Made by a program: the position numbers and the translations under genes. A DNA stretch of 64,000 bases from Flavobacterium araucananum (GTDB taxonomy: Bacteria > Bacteroidota > Bacteroidia > Flavobacteriales > Flavobacteriaceae): NCBI RefSeq assembly GCF_002222055.1, contig NZ_MUGS01000007.1, positions 1 through 64,000 on the forward strand. Reading direction: 5' to 3'. Numbering within the stretch: the first letter of the stretch is position 1; every line of letters begins with the position of its first letter. Shown here one piece after another: positions 26,281-35,771 of this stretch. A model generated the notes under the pieces. The model saw nothing but the letters and a program-made list of their open reading frames with translations, ran no database searches and was not told the origin of the DNA.

Positions 26281-28281
26281 CTATTTGTAGCTTCTTTGAA
26301 CTAATTTAATGTTTTCGTAAACCAGAGGTTCCTTGTGCAATACTGCATCACTTGGTTTTCCTTTATATTCCCAAGCTGCAACGTATGCAAAGTTTTCATC
26401 GTCACGAAGTGCTTCTCCTTCTTCAGTCTGGTATTCTTCACGGAAGTGACCTCCACAAGATTCATTACGGTGCAATGCATCTTTTGCGAACAATTCTCCT
26501 AACTCTAAGAAATCGGCAACACGTGTCGCTTTCTCTAATTCCTGATTAAATTCGTTAGCGCTTCCCGGCACTTTTACATCTTTATAAAACTCCTCACGTA
26601 AAGCAGCAATTTCTTCGATAGCTTCAGTCAAACCTTTAGCATTACGAGCCATACCTACTTTATCCCACATGATTTTTCCTAATTTCTTATGGAAATAATC
26701 TACAGAATGAGTTCCTTTATTATTGATAAATCTGTCGATTTGATCTTTTACTTCTTTTTCTGCTGCTACGAATTCTGGTAAATCTGTAGAAATTTCTCCC
26801 ATTTTAATATCCGGAGCAAGATAATCTCCAATAGTATAAGGCAATACAAAATATCCATCGGCTAAACCTTGCATCAAAGCAGAAGCTCCAAGTCTGTTTG
26901 CTCCGTGATCAGAGAAGTTAGATTCTCCAATAGAGAAACATCCCGGAATTGTAGTCATTAAGTTATAATCAACCCAAGTTCCACCCATTGTGTAGTGAAC
27001 CGCCGGGTAAATCATCATTGGTGTTGTATAAGGATCTTCGTCAACGATTTTGTAATACATCTGGAATAAGTTTCCGTATTTACTTTTCACGATTTCAGCT
27101 CCTAATTTAGTTACCAATGCTTTATCATTAGCATCTAAACCTTTTACAAAAGCTTCTTCAGTTCCGTAACGGCTAATTGCTGCTGCGAAATCTAAGTAAA
27201 CAGCTTCTCCGGTTTTGTTAACTCCAAAACCAGCATCACATCTTTCTTTTGCAGCACGAGACGCTACGTCACGTGGTACCAAGTTACCAAAAGCAGGATA
27301 TCTTCTTTCTAAGAAATAATCTCTTTCGGCTTCAGATAAATCTGTTGCTTTTTTCTTTCCTTCGCGAATTGCTTTTGCATCTTCTTGTTTTGCAGGAACC
27401 CAAATACGACCGTCATTACGTAACGATTCTGACATCAAAGTCAGTTTTGACTGATGATCTCCGGAAACCGGGATACAAGTTGGGTGAATTTGTGTGTAAC
27501 AAGGATTTGCAAAAAACGCTCCTTTTTTATGAATTTTCCAAGCTGCTGTTGCGTTACTTCCCATAGCATTTGTTGACAGGAAAAATACGTTTCCGTATCC
27601 TCCGGAACCTACTACTACTGCGTGAGCAGAATGTCTTTCTATTTCTCCGGTAACAAGGTTACGAGCGATAATACCTCTCGCTTTTCCGTTTACGATTACA
27701 ATGTCAAGCATTTCGTGACGGTTGTACATTTTTACTTTTCCACGACCAATCTGACGGTTCATTGCAGAGTAAGCTCCAAGCAATAATTGTTGTCCGGTTT
27801 GTCCTTGTGCATAAAAAGTACGGGAAACCAAAGTTCCTCCAAAAGAACGGTTATCCAATAATCCGCCATATTCACGAGCCAATGGCACCCCTTGGGCCAC
27901 ACACTGGTCAATAATATTAGCAGAAACTTCGGCTAAACGGTGAACGTTTGCCTCACGTGCACGATAATCACCCCCTTTTACAGTATCATAAAATAATCTG
28001 TAAACAGAGTCACCGTCACCTTTATAATTTTTTGCTGCATTGATACCACCTTGTGCTGCAATAGAGTGCGCACGACGAGGTGAATCCTGAAAACAAAATG
28101 CTTTTACGTTATATCCCTGCTCAGCCAAAGTAGCCGCAGCTGAACCTCCAGCCAAACCTGTACCAACAATGATAATATCTAAATTACGCTTGTTAGCAGG
28201 GTTTACTAAATTAATATGATCTTTATAATCTGTCCATTTGTCCGATATTGGGCCATGTGGAATTTTTGAATCTAATGCCAT
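26281..28281 (-). CDS. sdhA: Succinate dehydrogenase/fumarate reductase flavoprotein subunit
   Basis: Protein of 666 residues. The FAD-binding Rossmann motif [13 protein letters not shown] is at about residue 40. [16 protein letters not shown] contains the region of the covalent FAD histidine. The active-site segments HPTCIP and [12 protein letters not shown] are present. It oxidises succinate to fumarate in the TCA cycle, or the reverse under anaerobic conditions. The length matches the Bacteroidetes/class B type. It lies 11 bp downstream of sdhC. Confidence 0.97.
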   Translation of the reverse strand: MALDSKIPHGPISDKWTDYKDHINLVNPANKRNLDIIIVGTGLAGGSAAATLAEQGYNVKAFCFQDSPRRAHSIAAQGGINAAKNYKGDGDSVYRLFYDTVKGGDYRAREANVHRLAEVSANIIDQCVAQGVPLAREYGGLLDNRSFGGTLVSRTFYAQGQTGQQLLLGAYSAMNRQIGRGKVKMYNRHEMLDIVIVNGKARGIIARNLVTGEIERHSAHAVVVGSGGYGNVFFLSTNAMGSNATAAWKIHKKGAFFANPCYTQIHPTCIPVSGDHQSKLTLMSESLRNDGRIWVPAKQEDAKAIREGKKKATDLSEAERDYFLERRYPAFGNLVPRDVASRAAKERCDAGFGVNKTGEAVYLDFAAAISRYGTEEAFVKGLDANDKALVTKLGAEIVKSKYGNLFQMYYKIVDEDPYTTPMMIYPAVHYTMGGTWVDYNLMTTIPGCFSIGESNFSDHGANRLGASALMQGLADGYFVLPYTIGDYLAPDIKMGEISTDLPEFVAAEKEVKDQIDRFINNKGTHSVDYFHKKLGKIMWDKVGMARNAKGLTEAIEEIAALREEFYKDVKVPGSANEFNQELEKATRVADFLELGELFAKDALHRNESCGGHFREEYQTEEGEALRDDENFAYVAAWEYKGKPSDAVLHKEPLVYENIKLVQRSYK

Positions 28282-28292
28282 TATAATTTATA

Positions 28293-28964
28293 TTAATTAT
28301 GTTGATTGAAATGATGAAATAATGCGATTATGATGAAAAGTGCTGGTACTACAACCGCAAAAGCATAACCGATTTTGTTTAAAAAACGAGAATATTTATT
28401 GTTCATCCCAACTGATTGCAGAGAAGAACCGAATCCGTGCCATAGGTGAAATCCTAATAACATAAAAGAAACACAATAAATACCTGTACGAATAGGATCA
28501 TGAAACTTATGAACTAATTCGCCATAATACCTTGTAGCATCTGGCGCCGTACCTGCAATGTATTTATAGGTAACTTCAGGAAACCAAAAATCATAAAAGT
28601 GCAATCCTAAGAAAGCCAAAATAACCAATCCAGAAATAATCATATTTCTAGAACTCCAGGAAGCATTAGCTGCTCCGTTGTATTTTGCATAAGCAATTGG
28701 TCTTGCAGCAGTATTTTGAGCTGTCAATACGAATCCCATAACGAAATGGAAGATAACTCCGATTGCCAAAACTGGTTGCATTACATATTGAATCAGCGGA
28801 TTGTACCCCATAAAGTGAGAAGCTTCGTTAAAAACGTTTTCACTAATAATAGAAATAAAATTTAAGGAAACATGCAGCGCTAAAAACGTGATTAAGAATA
28901 TTCCCGAAAGGGCCATAGCCACTTTCTTTAAGATGGAAGCATTCAATAGTGCAGATTGTGCCAT
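28293..28964 (-). CDS. sdhC: Succinate dehydrogenase cytochrome b subunit
   Basis: Single membrane subunit of 223 residues with five transmembrane helices, as in class B succinate:quinone oxidoreductases with two haems b. Histidines placed to bind haem occur in FLALHVSLNF, HFVMGFVL, FLGLHFYDF and LLGFHLWHGFGSS. It anchors SdhAB and reduces menaquinone. It is the first gene of sdhCAB, driven by a promoter with both consensus elements. Confidence 0.95.
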   Translation of the reverse strand: MAQSALLNASILKKVAMALSGIFLITFLALHVSLNFISIISENVFNEASHFMGYNPLIQYVMQPVLAIGVIFHFVMGFVLTAQNTAARPIAYAKYNGAANASWSSRNMIISGLVILAFLGLHFYDFWFPEVTYKYIAGTAPDATRYYGELVHKFHDPIRTGIYCVSFMLLGFHLWHGFGSSLQSVGMNNKYSRFLNKIGYAFAVVVPALFIIIALFHHFNQHN

Positions 28965-28997
28965 AAGTGTTTAAGTAGTTTGTATTAAAAAATTACA

Positions 28998-29028
28998 CAA
29001 ATTTAAACCAAATACCTATTAACTACAA
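28998..29028 (-). promoter_or_regulatory. Promoter of sdhCAB
   Basis: Minus strand: TTG (29028-29026), 20-nt spacer, TAAATTTG (29005-28998). Both parts fit the Bacteroidetes housekeeping promoter. The leader to the sdhC ATG is about 27 nt. The rest of the 28965-29278 gap, between divergent genes, is AT-rich; no clear TAnnTTTG box was found for the plus-strand gene. Confidence 0.75.
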
Positions 29029-29278
29029 CCATTTCGTTGTTATTTATAATGGTTTTAAAGAGCTTTGCAAACAATTATACAAATTATTAGAAAACAACAA
29101 AATAAACCAAATTAAGACAGGGTTTTAACTATTTCCTGACTTTTATATAATTACCAAATTGCTATTTTTTACACCAATTTTACTTCTTTTCCACAAAAAT
29201 AAAGGCTTCCTGAATTTTATTGATCGAAAACAAGTGAATTTTAATAGCATAATTTTACCTTTATCGGCTTCAAAAAAA

Positions 29279-30646
29279 ATGAGAATGAAAACAGGAATTG
29301 ACGCTATCTCTTTTGACGTAGCCAACATACATTTACCCATAAAAACTTTGGCAATTGCCAGAAATATTGAACCCGAAAAATTAGAAAAAGGACTTGGATT
29401 AATAAAAATGACTCTGCCTGACGTTCATCAGGATGTAGTTGTTTTTGGAGCGAATGCCTTAACCAAACTTATCCTTGAAAACAATATAAACTTAAGCGAA
29501 ATTAGCCGGATTTATGTGGGTACAGAAAGCGGAATCGACAGCTCGAAACCTATCAGTTCTTTCTTAATTAGTTTAATGGAACAAAAATTTGGCGAAGATG
29601 TTTTGGCTGAATGTGATGTAGTCGATTTTACTTTTGCCTGTATTGGCGGTGTTGATGCTTTGCAAAACTGTATTGATTTTGTAAAACTAAATCCAGCCAA
29701 AAAAGCAATTGTTGTTACGACAGATTTTGCCAAATATGACTTAAACTCAACCGGAGAATATACACAAGGTGCCGGAGCGCTGGCAATGCTGGTAACTTCG
29801 AACCCTAGAATTATTTCTTTTGATGAAAATTGGGCAACAAGTACAAAAGGTGTTTTTGATTTTTTTAAACCCTACAGAACTATCTCTAAAGAAGCGATTA
29901 CTCAAAACGAAAACAACGATCCGTGGTTTGACAATCTGGAAGCCGAAATCGAAATCCATAAAGATCAACCGGTTTTTGATGGTCAATATTCGAATCAATG
30001 TTATATGGATCGTACCCGAAATGCTTATTTTTCGTTTAAGAAATTAAAAAACACAACCGAAACTTTATACAATTCCTGGAATAGCATAATCATGCATCTT
30101 CCCTACTCTTTTCAGGGACGCCGAATGTTGTCTGAAATTTATGCTTTAGATCATGCTGATAAAATCATTGCAGATAATATTGAACCAACAGATTATCAAA
30201 ATAAGATTAAAGAAGTGGGGAAATCTGACGAATATAAAAAGTTTGTAACCGGGAAATTGCAACCGGCAGAATTGGCTTCATCGCTAATTGGAAATCTTTA
30301 TACAGGATCTGTTTTTATGGGATTATTGTCGACTTTGGCCCATTATTATGACACGAAGCAAGAAGTTGCGGGAACTAAATTTGGATTCTTAGCGTATGGA
30401 AGCGGATCTAAATCTAAGGTTTTCGAAGGAACTATTCAACCTAACTGGCAATTGGCTTTAGCCAAAACCAAACTTTTTGAAAACTTAGAAGAAAGTGTAG
30501 AAATTGGTTTTGAAACTTATGAAAACCTTCATAAAAAAGAACAAAAACAAAGTATCAGAACTCCTAAAAATGAGTGGATTCTGGATCGAATCGAAAAAGA
30601 AATTCCTAATTTAATTGGAGCGAGATATTATAAATGGATTGATTAA
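29279..30646 (+). CDS. Hydroxymethylglutaryl-CoA synthase
   Basis: Thiolase-fold protein of 455 residues. The ATG at 29279 (or 29285) is preferred because homology starts at KTGIDAISFDVAN; the upstream frame from 29159 lacks family character. The catalytic Cys lies in DFTFACIGGVDAL, the Glu in YVGTESGIDSSKP and the His in MHLPYSFQGRRM. It condenses acetyl-CoA with acetoacetyl-CoA to HMG-CoA, the entry to the mevalonate pathway used for isoprenoids in Flavobacteriaceae. Cytosolic. A terminator follows. Confidence 0.92.
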   Translation: MRMKTGIDAISFDVANIHLPIKTLAIARNIEPEKLEKGLGLIKMTLPDVHQDVVVFGANALTKLILENNINLSEISRIYVGTESGIDSSKPISSFLISLMEQKFGEDVLAECDVVDFTFACIGGVDALQNCIDFVKLNPAKKAIVVTTDFAKYDLNSTGEYTQGAGALAMLVTSNPRIISFDENWATSTKGVFDFFKPYRTISKEAITQNENNDPWFDNLEAEIEIHKDQPVFDGQYSNQCYMDRTRNAYFSFKKLKNTTETLYNSWNSIIMHLPYSFQGRRMLSEIYALDHADKIIADNIEPTDYQNKIKEVGKSDEYKKFVTGKLQPAELASSLIGNLYTGSVFMGLLSTLAHYYDTKQEVAGTKFGFLAYGSGSKSKVFEGTIQPNWQLALAKTKLFENLEESVEIGFETYENLHKKEQKQSIRTPKNEWILDRIEKEIPNLIGARYYKWID

Positions 30647-30682
30647 GTAAATTCCAATAAAAAAATTTCAAATTCCAAATAG

Positions 30683-30711
30683 AAACCGAAGCAAATTGCT
30701 TCGGTTTTTTT
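30683..30711 (+). terminator. Terminator after HMG-CoA synthase gene
   Basis: AAACCGAAGCA pairs with TGCTTCGGTTT around a 3-nt loop, followed by a T run. Confidence 0.85.
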
Positions 30712-30732
30712 ATTAAGCGCAATCCTGTCATT

Positions 30733-30805
30733 GCGAGGAACGAAGCAACTACACTAACAAAAAGAAGCAAAGTAATATCCAAAATGAGATTGCTTCGTTC
30801 CTCGC
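30733..30805. repeat. Inverted repeat of GCGAGGAACGAAGCAA
   Basis: GCGAGGAACGAAGCAA (30733-30748) is perfectly mirrored by TTGCTTCGTTCCTCGC (30790-30805). This is a REP-like dispersed palindrome placed between two genes. Confidence 0.75.
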
Positions 30806-30824
30806 CAAGACTTAGCAACTGATT

Positions 30825-30857
30825 ACCTTTGTCAAAGTTTTAAACTTTGACAAAGGT
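30825..30857. repeat. Near-perfect 33-bp palindrome
   Basis: ACCTTTGTCAAAGTTT (30825-30840) and AAACTTTGACAAAGGT (30842-30857) form 16-bp arms around one base. It has no T-run context typical of a terminator, so it is counted as a dispersed palindrome. Confidence 0.7.
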
Positions 30858-30916
30858 TAAGCGAAAACACGAATTAATATAAAACCTACAATTTCAGAAC
30901 TGACTTTGTTTATTGG

Positions 30917-31465
30917 TTACTTTTCGATTTCTTTTCTGTAAAGCAACAAACCTAATCCCAGAGTAAAAATCACGCAACTTAAAAACATAAAAGTTCCATT
31001 TTTTAAAACAAAAAAGGAGAAACCTATTGCAGGCGCGCTAAGGACAACCATAGAAGTAATTGCAAAATGACTTTTAATAAAATTTAAAGCATGAGCAGCC
31101 AAGCCTACAAACAATAAAGAAGGACCTACAATAACAAAAGGATAAAGAACAGAGGGCGTATTACTAATTTGCATACTTAATGCCTCTTTACCAACATCAT
31201 CATTACCAAAACCCGACATTATAAAATCGATTGTACAAAGACCAATATGAGCAATAACTCCAAAAGTTGTGAGAACTGAAGCTATAGCATTTAATCTGTT
31301 TTTAGGAAACACATTATTAAACGATAATAATAAACAAGCTCCTATTAAGTTAAACCAATGCGCAAAATCGATTGGCTTTTGAAAGTCTGGCAAAAGTTTA
31401 GAAAATAATAAATAACTGGTAACGAAAAATAGCAATCCAAGGAGACAAAGATGTTTTGTTTTCAT
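30917..31465 (-). CDS. Hypothetical membrane protein
   Basis: The start at 31465 (MKTKHLCLLGLLFF) is preferred to the in-frame codon at 31519, which would add an unlikely N-terminal tail. The product is 182 residues with about six hydrophobic helices and ends in the basic tail LLLYRKEIEK. No catalytic motif is visible and I do not recognise the family. It lies just downstream of the LytTR regulator gene in the same orientation (101 bp apart) and may belong to its regulon or operon. Confidence 0.65.
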   Translation of the reverse strand: MKTKHLCLLGLLFFVTSYLLFSKLLPDFQKPIDFAHWFNLIGACLLLSFNNVFPKNRLNAIASVLTTFGVIAHIGLCTIDFIMSGFGNDDVGKEALSMQISNTPSVLYPFVIVGPSLLFVGLAAHALNFIKSHFAITSMVVLSAPAIGFSFFVLKNGTFMFLSCVIFTLGLGLLLYRKEIEK

Positions 31466-31565
31466 AATTATTTTTAAAATTGATGATACAAAACTAAAAT
31501 GATAAACCAGTCTGAACACCTATTTTATTGGATTTGGTATAAAACTATCGGTTTTAGGGACGAAA

Positions 31566-32306
31566 TTATAAAGACAACAAACTTTCTTTATAACTTTTAG
31601 CAACAGGAAGTTCTATTTGAGTTAGAATAATCGTGTTTTGATTTCTCCACGACTTAAAATGCATAGGATTTATTAAATGAGATCGGTGTATTTGAACTAA
31701 AAAAGTAAAATCTCCCTGAACTTTTTTAAGCGAAGAACGAATGAGTTTTGAGTTAAGTTTATCATTTTCTATATAAAAAATCTCAATATAGTTTTGCGCG
31801 TTCGAAATACAAACCAAACTAGCTTTTTTAATTTTTAAAACATCTAATTTATTTTCTCCTCTAATGATTAAAACATCTTCTTTTATCGGGATCAGTTTAA
31901 TTAAATATCTTCTCGCCAGAATAATTACAGGAGTTAAAATCAACGCCACTTTAATAAATATTATAATAAAGAACTCTGCAAAACCATATCCTCCTTTTAA
32001 AATGGGGCTTTTATAATACCCATAAATACCAAATAAATAGATTGCATAAAAAAACAACATACTAACTACTTCAAACTTTACATTCCATTTTGAAGTTTTT
32101 TCATAAACTCGTTTTTGAGCAAAAGCAAGAATTCCATAACACAAAAATGCCATCGAACTAAACCCAATACTCATAAAGAGCCAGGCTTGAAAATCTAAAG
32201 TCCCGTCATCAAAAGGTCTTATGATAAAAGCAAAAATAAATATCCATAATGCGATAAGTAAACCTATTATCAGATTGTGTTTTATGGATATGTTTAGTTC
32301 TTTCAT
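31566..32306 (-). CDS. Membrane-anchored LytTR-domain regulator
   Basis: Protein of 246 residues. Four hydrophobic segments fill residues 10-135. A LytTR DNA-binding domain follows at about 145-246 (DVLIIRGENKLDVLKIKKASLVCISNAQNYIEIFY-type start, and FLVQIHRSHLINPMHFKSW). There is no receiver domain, so the membrane part itself probably senses the signal or a partner. Such one-component LytTR proteins often control a neighbouring membrane gene. Targets are not evident here. Confidence 0.85.
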   Translation of the reverse strand: MKELNISIKHNLIIGLLIALWIFIFAFIIRPFDDGTLDFQAWLFMSIGFSSMAFLCYGILAFAQKRVYEKTSKWNVKFEVVSMLFFYAIYLFGIYGYYKSPILKGGYGFAEFFIIIFIKVALILTPVIILARRYLIKLIPIKEDVLIIRGENKLDVLKIKKASLVCISNAQNYIEIFYIENDKLNSKLIRSSLKKVQGDFTFLVQIHRSHLINPMHFKSWRNQNTIILTQIELPVAKSYKESLLSL

Positions 32307-32340
32307 TTTTACGAAAACCTTATTTATTTTCTTTTAAGAG

Positions 32341-32369
32341 ACCTAACAGGTTTTAAAAACCTGTTAGGT
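32341..32369. repeat. Dispersed palindrome ACCTAACAGG, copy 1
   Basis: ACCTAACAGGTTTT and AAAACCTGTTAGGT form 14-bp arms around one A. An identical palindrome recurs at 36562-36590. Confidence 0.75.
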
Positions 32370-32417
32370 TTGGCTATAGTTCCTTTCAGGATTGAATTCT
32401 ATCATTATCGAGAATAA

Positions 32418-33764
32418 CTATTGCAAACCAAGACGTTCAAATTTAACTTTATACTTTTGAACATACTTCTTAAACTCCTCTTTATATTGTTCCTTATTGT
32501 AAAGAAGAGAAGCGTATTCAACAACTTCTTTACTAAAATGATTTCCAAAAACGGCGTCGAGATTTTCTATTCCAGAATCAATAACATACTTTAAGATCAT
32601 TAGTTTATCAACTCCATTTTCTTTGCAAACTTTATCGAGCCATAATCCTTTGCTCATTTTTACATATTCTTCGAGCAAGGTTTCTGTAATAAATTCTGAA
32701 GGAACATCATTTATATTTGGCTCATGCTTTCCGTTTTTGAATGTTGTCAAAATCAATTCTTCCGAATAAAATTCCTTTGGAAGAAGCGAAATCAACGTAC
32801 CGCTCTGAGCTGCGATTAAGCAAAGTTGCTGTGTCAAAAATTCATCCGGTATTTTCTGAATCGCAAAACCGTCTTTTTTTACCAATCTTTCGCAAAGTTC
32901 CGGCGTAATAAATTCCTGATTGATAAACGGCAAAGCATGAAAAGTAATATTCAAAGCCAACTCGCACAATTCTTTAGTTCTATATTGATAAGGTACTAAC
33001 TTTAAATCTCTATAATTTGATGCAACTCTATTTTGCCAATATTCATAAGTTTTTCCAGCGGGATTACTTTGTTTTAAAACTAATTCTCCAAATTCTAGTT
33101 CCCTTTTTAATTCTTCCAGAGTTTCTATTAAAGGATTATCAAGATGTTTACGCAATTCGATTGAGATAATATCCTGATCAGAATCTTCGTCGTATTCACA
33201 ATCATTTTTGGCATCAAAATCATTTGCTCTGTCATTGTAATAAAACAAATCATTTTTTCGCTCTGCAAAAGTGGCATAATGATCGTCTACTATAAAAACC
33301 GGGGCTTCGATAACGCCGGAACATTTAAAATTTCCGTGATTATACGAAGTCATTACCACTTCCTGGGCTTTTACATTTCCGTTTATTTCGACATACGAAC
33401 CTCCTAATAACAAACTTTGACAAGTAACATTTCCGCCAATATAAACGTAAGGTCCGTAATCTCCTTCGGCATTTATAATTGCTCCGCTTGTCGAGAAACT
33501 TCCGTTTATTAAAATTCCTTCGATGCGTATTTTTTCAATTTCTTTTAAGGGTAGATTTAAGATATTCGAAAGCCATTTTTTTTCTTTATCCTCATAAAGA
33601 TCCAAATAAAAATTGCCTTCAAAACTTATATTTTCGTTTACTAAAAGAAAGAAATCTTCGTCGTTCCATTCGTCAAAATAATCAAATCCTTCGTGATCTA
33701 ATAGAAATGAATATTGCGATTTGACTTCTTTTATTGTGATTAATTTAAAACTTGAATGGTGCAT
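32418..33764 (-). CDS. Bactofilin-like beta-helix protein with C-terminal helical repeats
   Basis: Protein of 448 residues with no signal peptide. Residues 85-165 show short beta-helix-type repeats (GILINGSFSTSGAIINAEG, VYIGGNVTCQSLLLGGSYVEINGNVKA) like polymer-forming or bactofilin folds. An acidic linker follows (NDCEYDEDSDQD, near 190). The C-terminal half has several repeats of about 30 residues with the pattern TxELCxxA...(P)xEF, as in DUF4116-type repeat proteins. The combination suggests a scaffold or effector-like protein. Function unknown. It is monocistronic, between the LytTR and acetyltransferase genes. Confidence 0.65.
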   Translation of the reverse strand: MHHSSFKLITIKEVKSQYSFLLDHEGFDYFDEWNDEDFFLLVNENISFEGNFYLDLYEDKEKKWLSNILNLPLKEIEKIRIEGILINGSFSTSGAIINAEGDYGPYVYIGGNVTCQSLLLGGSYVEINGNVKAQEVVMTSYNHGNFKCSGVIEAPVFIVDDHYATFAERKNDLFYYNDRANDFDAKNDCEYDEDSDQDIISIELRKHLDNPLIETLEELKRELEFGELVLKQSNPAGKTYEYWQNRVASNYRDLKLVPYQYRTKELCELALNITFHALPFINQEFITPELCERLVKKDGFAIQKIPDEFLTQQLCLIAAQSGTLISLLPKEFYSEELILTTFKNGKHEPNINDVPSEFITETLLEEYVKMSKGLWLDKVCKENGVDKLMILKYVIDSGIENLDAVFGNHFSKEVVEYASLLYNKEQYKEEFKKYVQKYKVKFERLGLQ

Positions 33765-33837
33765 TATATTTTTTTATTGGGCTGTTATTTTTTATGCCAC
33801 AGATTATATGGATTATAAAGGATTTATCAATTACAAA

Positions 33838-34287
33838 CTAAATTTGCAACTCCATTATTGGCATATATCGATCTTTAATCGCAGTTTGTATCTGACCTGT
33901 TTTTATAAATCCAAATTTAGAATAAAATTCTTCTGCATTTGGTTCCGAATCCAGAATCACTTTTTGAATGTCACTGCTTTTTATCCGAACCAGAAAATCA
34001 TCCATTAATACTTTCCCAAAGCCTTTACCAATAAAATCAGGCAAAACAAATAAGTTATCCAATATTATAGTCTTTTCACTTTTGTAAAAAAACGAATAAT
34101 AGCCAACAATTTTATCTTCAACAAATAAATTATAGACACATTTAGTTTCGATATATTCTTTGGTAACCGTCAAAAATTCAGACCAATTTTCGATTTGCTC
34201 GTTCGAATATCCCCAATATGCTTTTGACTTTTTGGTTATTTGGGTCAGGATTTCGTGGTCCTTTATAGTGGCTTTTTCTATAATCAT
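33838..34287 (-). CDS. GNAT-family N-acetyltransferase
   Basis: Protein of 149 residues with the GNAT fold. The acetyl-CoA-binding motif A is at about residues 85-110 (LDNLFVLPDFIGKGFGKVLMDDFL), and EPNAEEFYSKFGFIKTG forms the typical C-terminal strand-helix. The substrate cannot be read from the sequence. It stands alone, divergent from the first XRE copy. Confidence 0.88.
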   Translation of the reverse strand: MIIEKATIKDHEILTQITKKSKAYWGYSNEQIENWSEFLTVTKEYIETKCVYNLFVEDKIVGYYSFFYKSEKTIILDNLFVLPDFIGKGFGKVLMDDFLVRIKSSDIQKVILDSEPNAEEFYSKFGFIKTGQIQTAIKDRYMPIMELQI

Positions 34288-34467
34288 AACTTTTGGTTAC
34301 TTATTGATACAACAATATTACAAAAATGAGACAAATAACAATTCTTTTCGAAATCAAGAATAGTCAGAAAAATTGTATTTTTATAATCTAGGAAACAATT
34401 TACAAAATGTATCTCACAAACCAAGACTTGTTTTCTACCAAAACCAAAATGGTAACAGAATTTTAAA

Positions 34468-34475
34468 TATCTTTG
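34468..34475 (+). promoter_or_regulatory. -7 element 4 nt before the XRE-1 start codon
   Basis: TATCTTTG is separated by 4 nt from the ATG at 34480. Transcription should begin at or next to the ATG, giving a leaderless mRNA. The arrangement is the same in copy 2. Confidence 0.6.
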
Positions 34476-34479
34476 ATCT

Positions 34480-34896
34480 ATGAGCACAGAAATAAAACCA
34501 AAACATATTGGGCGCAACATAAGCCGAATTAGGGAGCTTAGAAATATGAAACAAGAAGCACTTGCTTTTGCAATTGGCGTAAGTCAGCAAACTATTTCTA
34601 ATATTGAAGGAAGCGAAAGCGTTGATGAGGAAAAACTAAACGCAATTGCACAAGCTTTAGGAGCTACGCCTGAAGCAATAAAAAACTTTTCTGAAGACGC
34701 GGTTTTTAATATTATTGGAAATACTTTCGACATTGAAAACAACAATGGTTCTTCTGTGATTAGTTATGGATGTACATTTAATCCATTTGACAAACTTTTG
34801 GAAGTTCTTGATAAAAATGAAAAGCTTTATGAAAGATTAGTTGAAGCTGAAAAAGAGAAAGTGGCGCTTTTAGAGAAGTTGTTGAACGAGAAATAA
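34480..34896 (+). CDS. XRE-family DNA-binding protein, copy 1
   Basis: Protein of 138 residues. An N-terminal XRE HTH occupies residues 9-65 (GRNISRIRELRNMKQEALA, GVSQQTISNIEGSE). A middle segment follows (NFSEDAVFNIIGNTF), then a C-terminal coiled coil (DKNEKLYERLVEAEKEKVALLEKLLNEK) likely used for dimerisation. The next Met lies inside the HTH, so the ATG at 34480 is secure. The paralogue lies 1.3 kb downstream. The target is unknown; self-regulation or control of nearby genes is possible. Confidence 0.88.
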   Translation: MSTEIKPKHIGRNISRIRELRNMKQEALAFAIGVSQQTISNIEGSESVDEEKLNAIAQALGATPEAIKNFSEDAVFNIIGNTFDIENNNGSSVISYGCTFNPFDKLLEVLDKNEKLYERLVEAEKEKVALLEKLLNEK

Positions 34897-34920
34897 TTTT
34901 TTAGAAAGATATATTTATAG

Positions 34921-34954
34921 AAAAACCGAAGTTTTAGAGACTTCGGTTTTTTTT
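34921..34954 (+). terminator. Terminator after XRE copy 1
   Basis: AACCGAAGT/ACTTCGGTT stem and an 8-T run; duplicated with the gene. Confidence 0.85.
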
Positions 34955-35033
34955 ATGGCCTTATTTGTTGTCCCAAGCGCAGATTACAAACTATAAGAGT
35001 TCTAAACATGCTCTGAAAGAGCCTAAGCAATAG

Positions 35034-35243
35034 CATGGTGCGAAGCACTATGCTTGAATAACGATTGTCATTTAAGCCCTGCAAGGGCAAAAACCTACTC
35101 CTCAAGAAAATGTTTTGTCCTTTTTTTTCAATTCCAATTTTCTTAAAAAACACACTGTCTTTTATATACCTTATATTATGTTTACTTTTGCCCCTTCGGG
35201 GCAATATTTGTGGTTAATTTAGTTCATAGTGCTTCGCACCATG
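35034..35243. repeat. Inverted repeat CATGGTGCGAAGCACTATG
   Basis: CATGGTGCGAAGCACTATG (35034-35052) is perfectly mirrored at 35225-35243. The interior has GCCCTGCAAGGGC (about 35080) and GCCCCTTCGGGGC (about 35191) hairpins. The left half is repeated in the second duplication unit (from about 36318). It looks like a non-coding mobile or palindromic element. Confidence 0.65.
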
Positions 35244-35317
35244 TTAATGCTTTTGGGCTTACAGCCCATTTCTTAAGATCTCAACCATTCCAGATCTTAA
35301 ATCTACATGATCATGTT

Positions 35318-35600
35318 TTACTTAATTACGTAAATTAATTTTGGCGTACCGGCATCATGTTCTGCAACAGTTAAATAAAATGGTCTTTTCAAGTTTAGTT
35401 TTTCAAATAAATTTTCCTCATTTACTCTTTCAAATAATCTATTTATTTCTATTAATGCTATAGCTCAAAAAGCTCATAAATAGTATTCACATCAATAAAG
35501 TCGCCAAAGTCATTTTCTTCTCCTTGTATATGCTCTGTTAAATAATATAGAGTAGGTGAAACAAATGCTGGTAAAGAGGAAATATTATCTAAATATTATA
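35318..35600 (-). pseudogene. Decayed gene between the two XRE copies
   Basis: On the minus strand a fragment containing SSLPAFVSPTLYYLTEHIQG...NTIYELFEL runs to a stop near 35460. It then continues in another frame as ALIEINRLFERVNEENLFEK...KLIYVIK, with the stop at 35318-35320. There is no intact start. The frames join smoothly, so this is one gene broken by a frameshift and truncated at its 5' end. Parent family not recognised. Confidence 0.6.
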
Positions 35601-35759
35601 TTCGCTCATCGATTATTTTGTACTCTGACAATTCCGGATTCAAAATCAAGAATAGTCAGAAAAATTGTATTTTTGTAATCTGGAAAACAATTTACAAAAT
35701 GTATCTCACAAACCAAGACTTGTTTTCTACCAAAACCAAAATGGTAACAGAATTTTAAA

Positions 35760-35767
35760 TATCTTTG
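35760..35767 (+). promoter_or_regulatory. -7 element 4 nt before the XRE-2 start codon
   Basis: TATCTTTG, 4 nt before the ATG at 35772, as in copy 1; predicts a leaderless transcript. Confidence 0.6.
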
Positions 35768-35771
35768 ATCT

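Larger units (their letters stand above)
34345..35118. repeat. Tandem duplication, copy 1 (XRE gene with flanks)
   Basis: A unit of about 770 bp containing an XRE gene, its promoter and its terminator is repeated at about 35638-36401. The 130 bp upstream differ at only about three positions, and the 3' flanks are also nearly identical. The middle of the coding region is clearly more diverged. Confidence 0.85.

Noticed and set aside
29159..29278. N-terminal extension of the HMG-CoA synthase ORF
   Set aside because: The 40 extra residues resemble AT-rich leader sequence and family similarity begins at the Met at 29279 or 29285.
30825..30857. Palindrome as a terminator of the 30917-31465 gene
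   Set aside because: It is placed downstream of that gene, but the stem is AT/GC mixed with no following T run on the minus strand, and it resembles dispersed palindromes.
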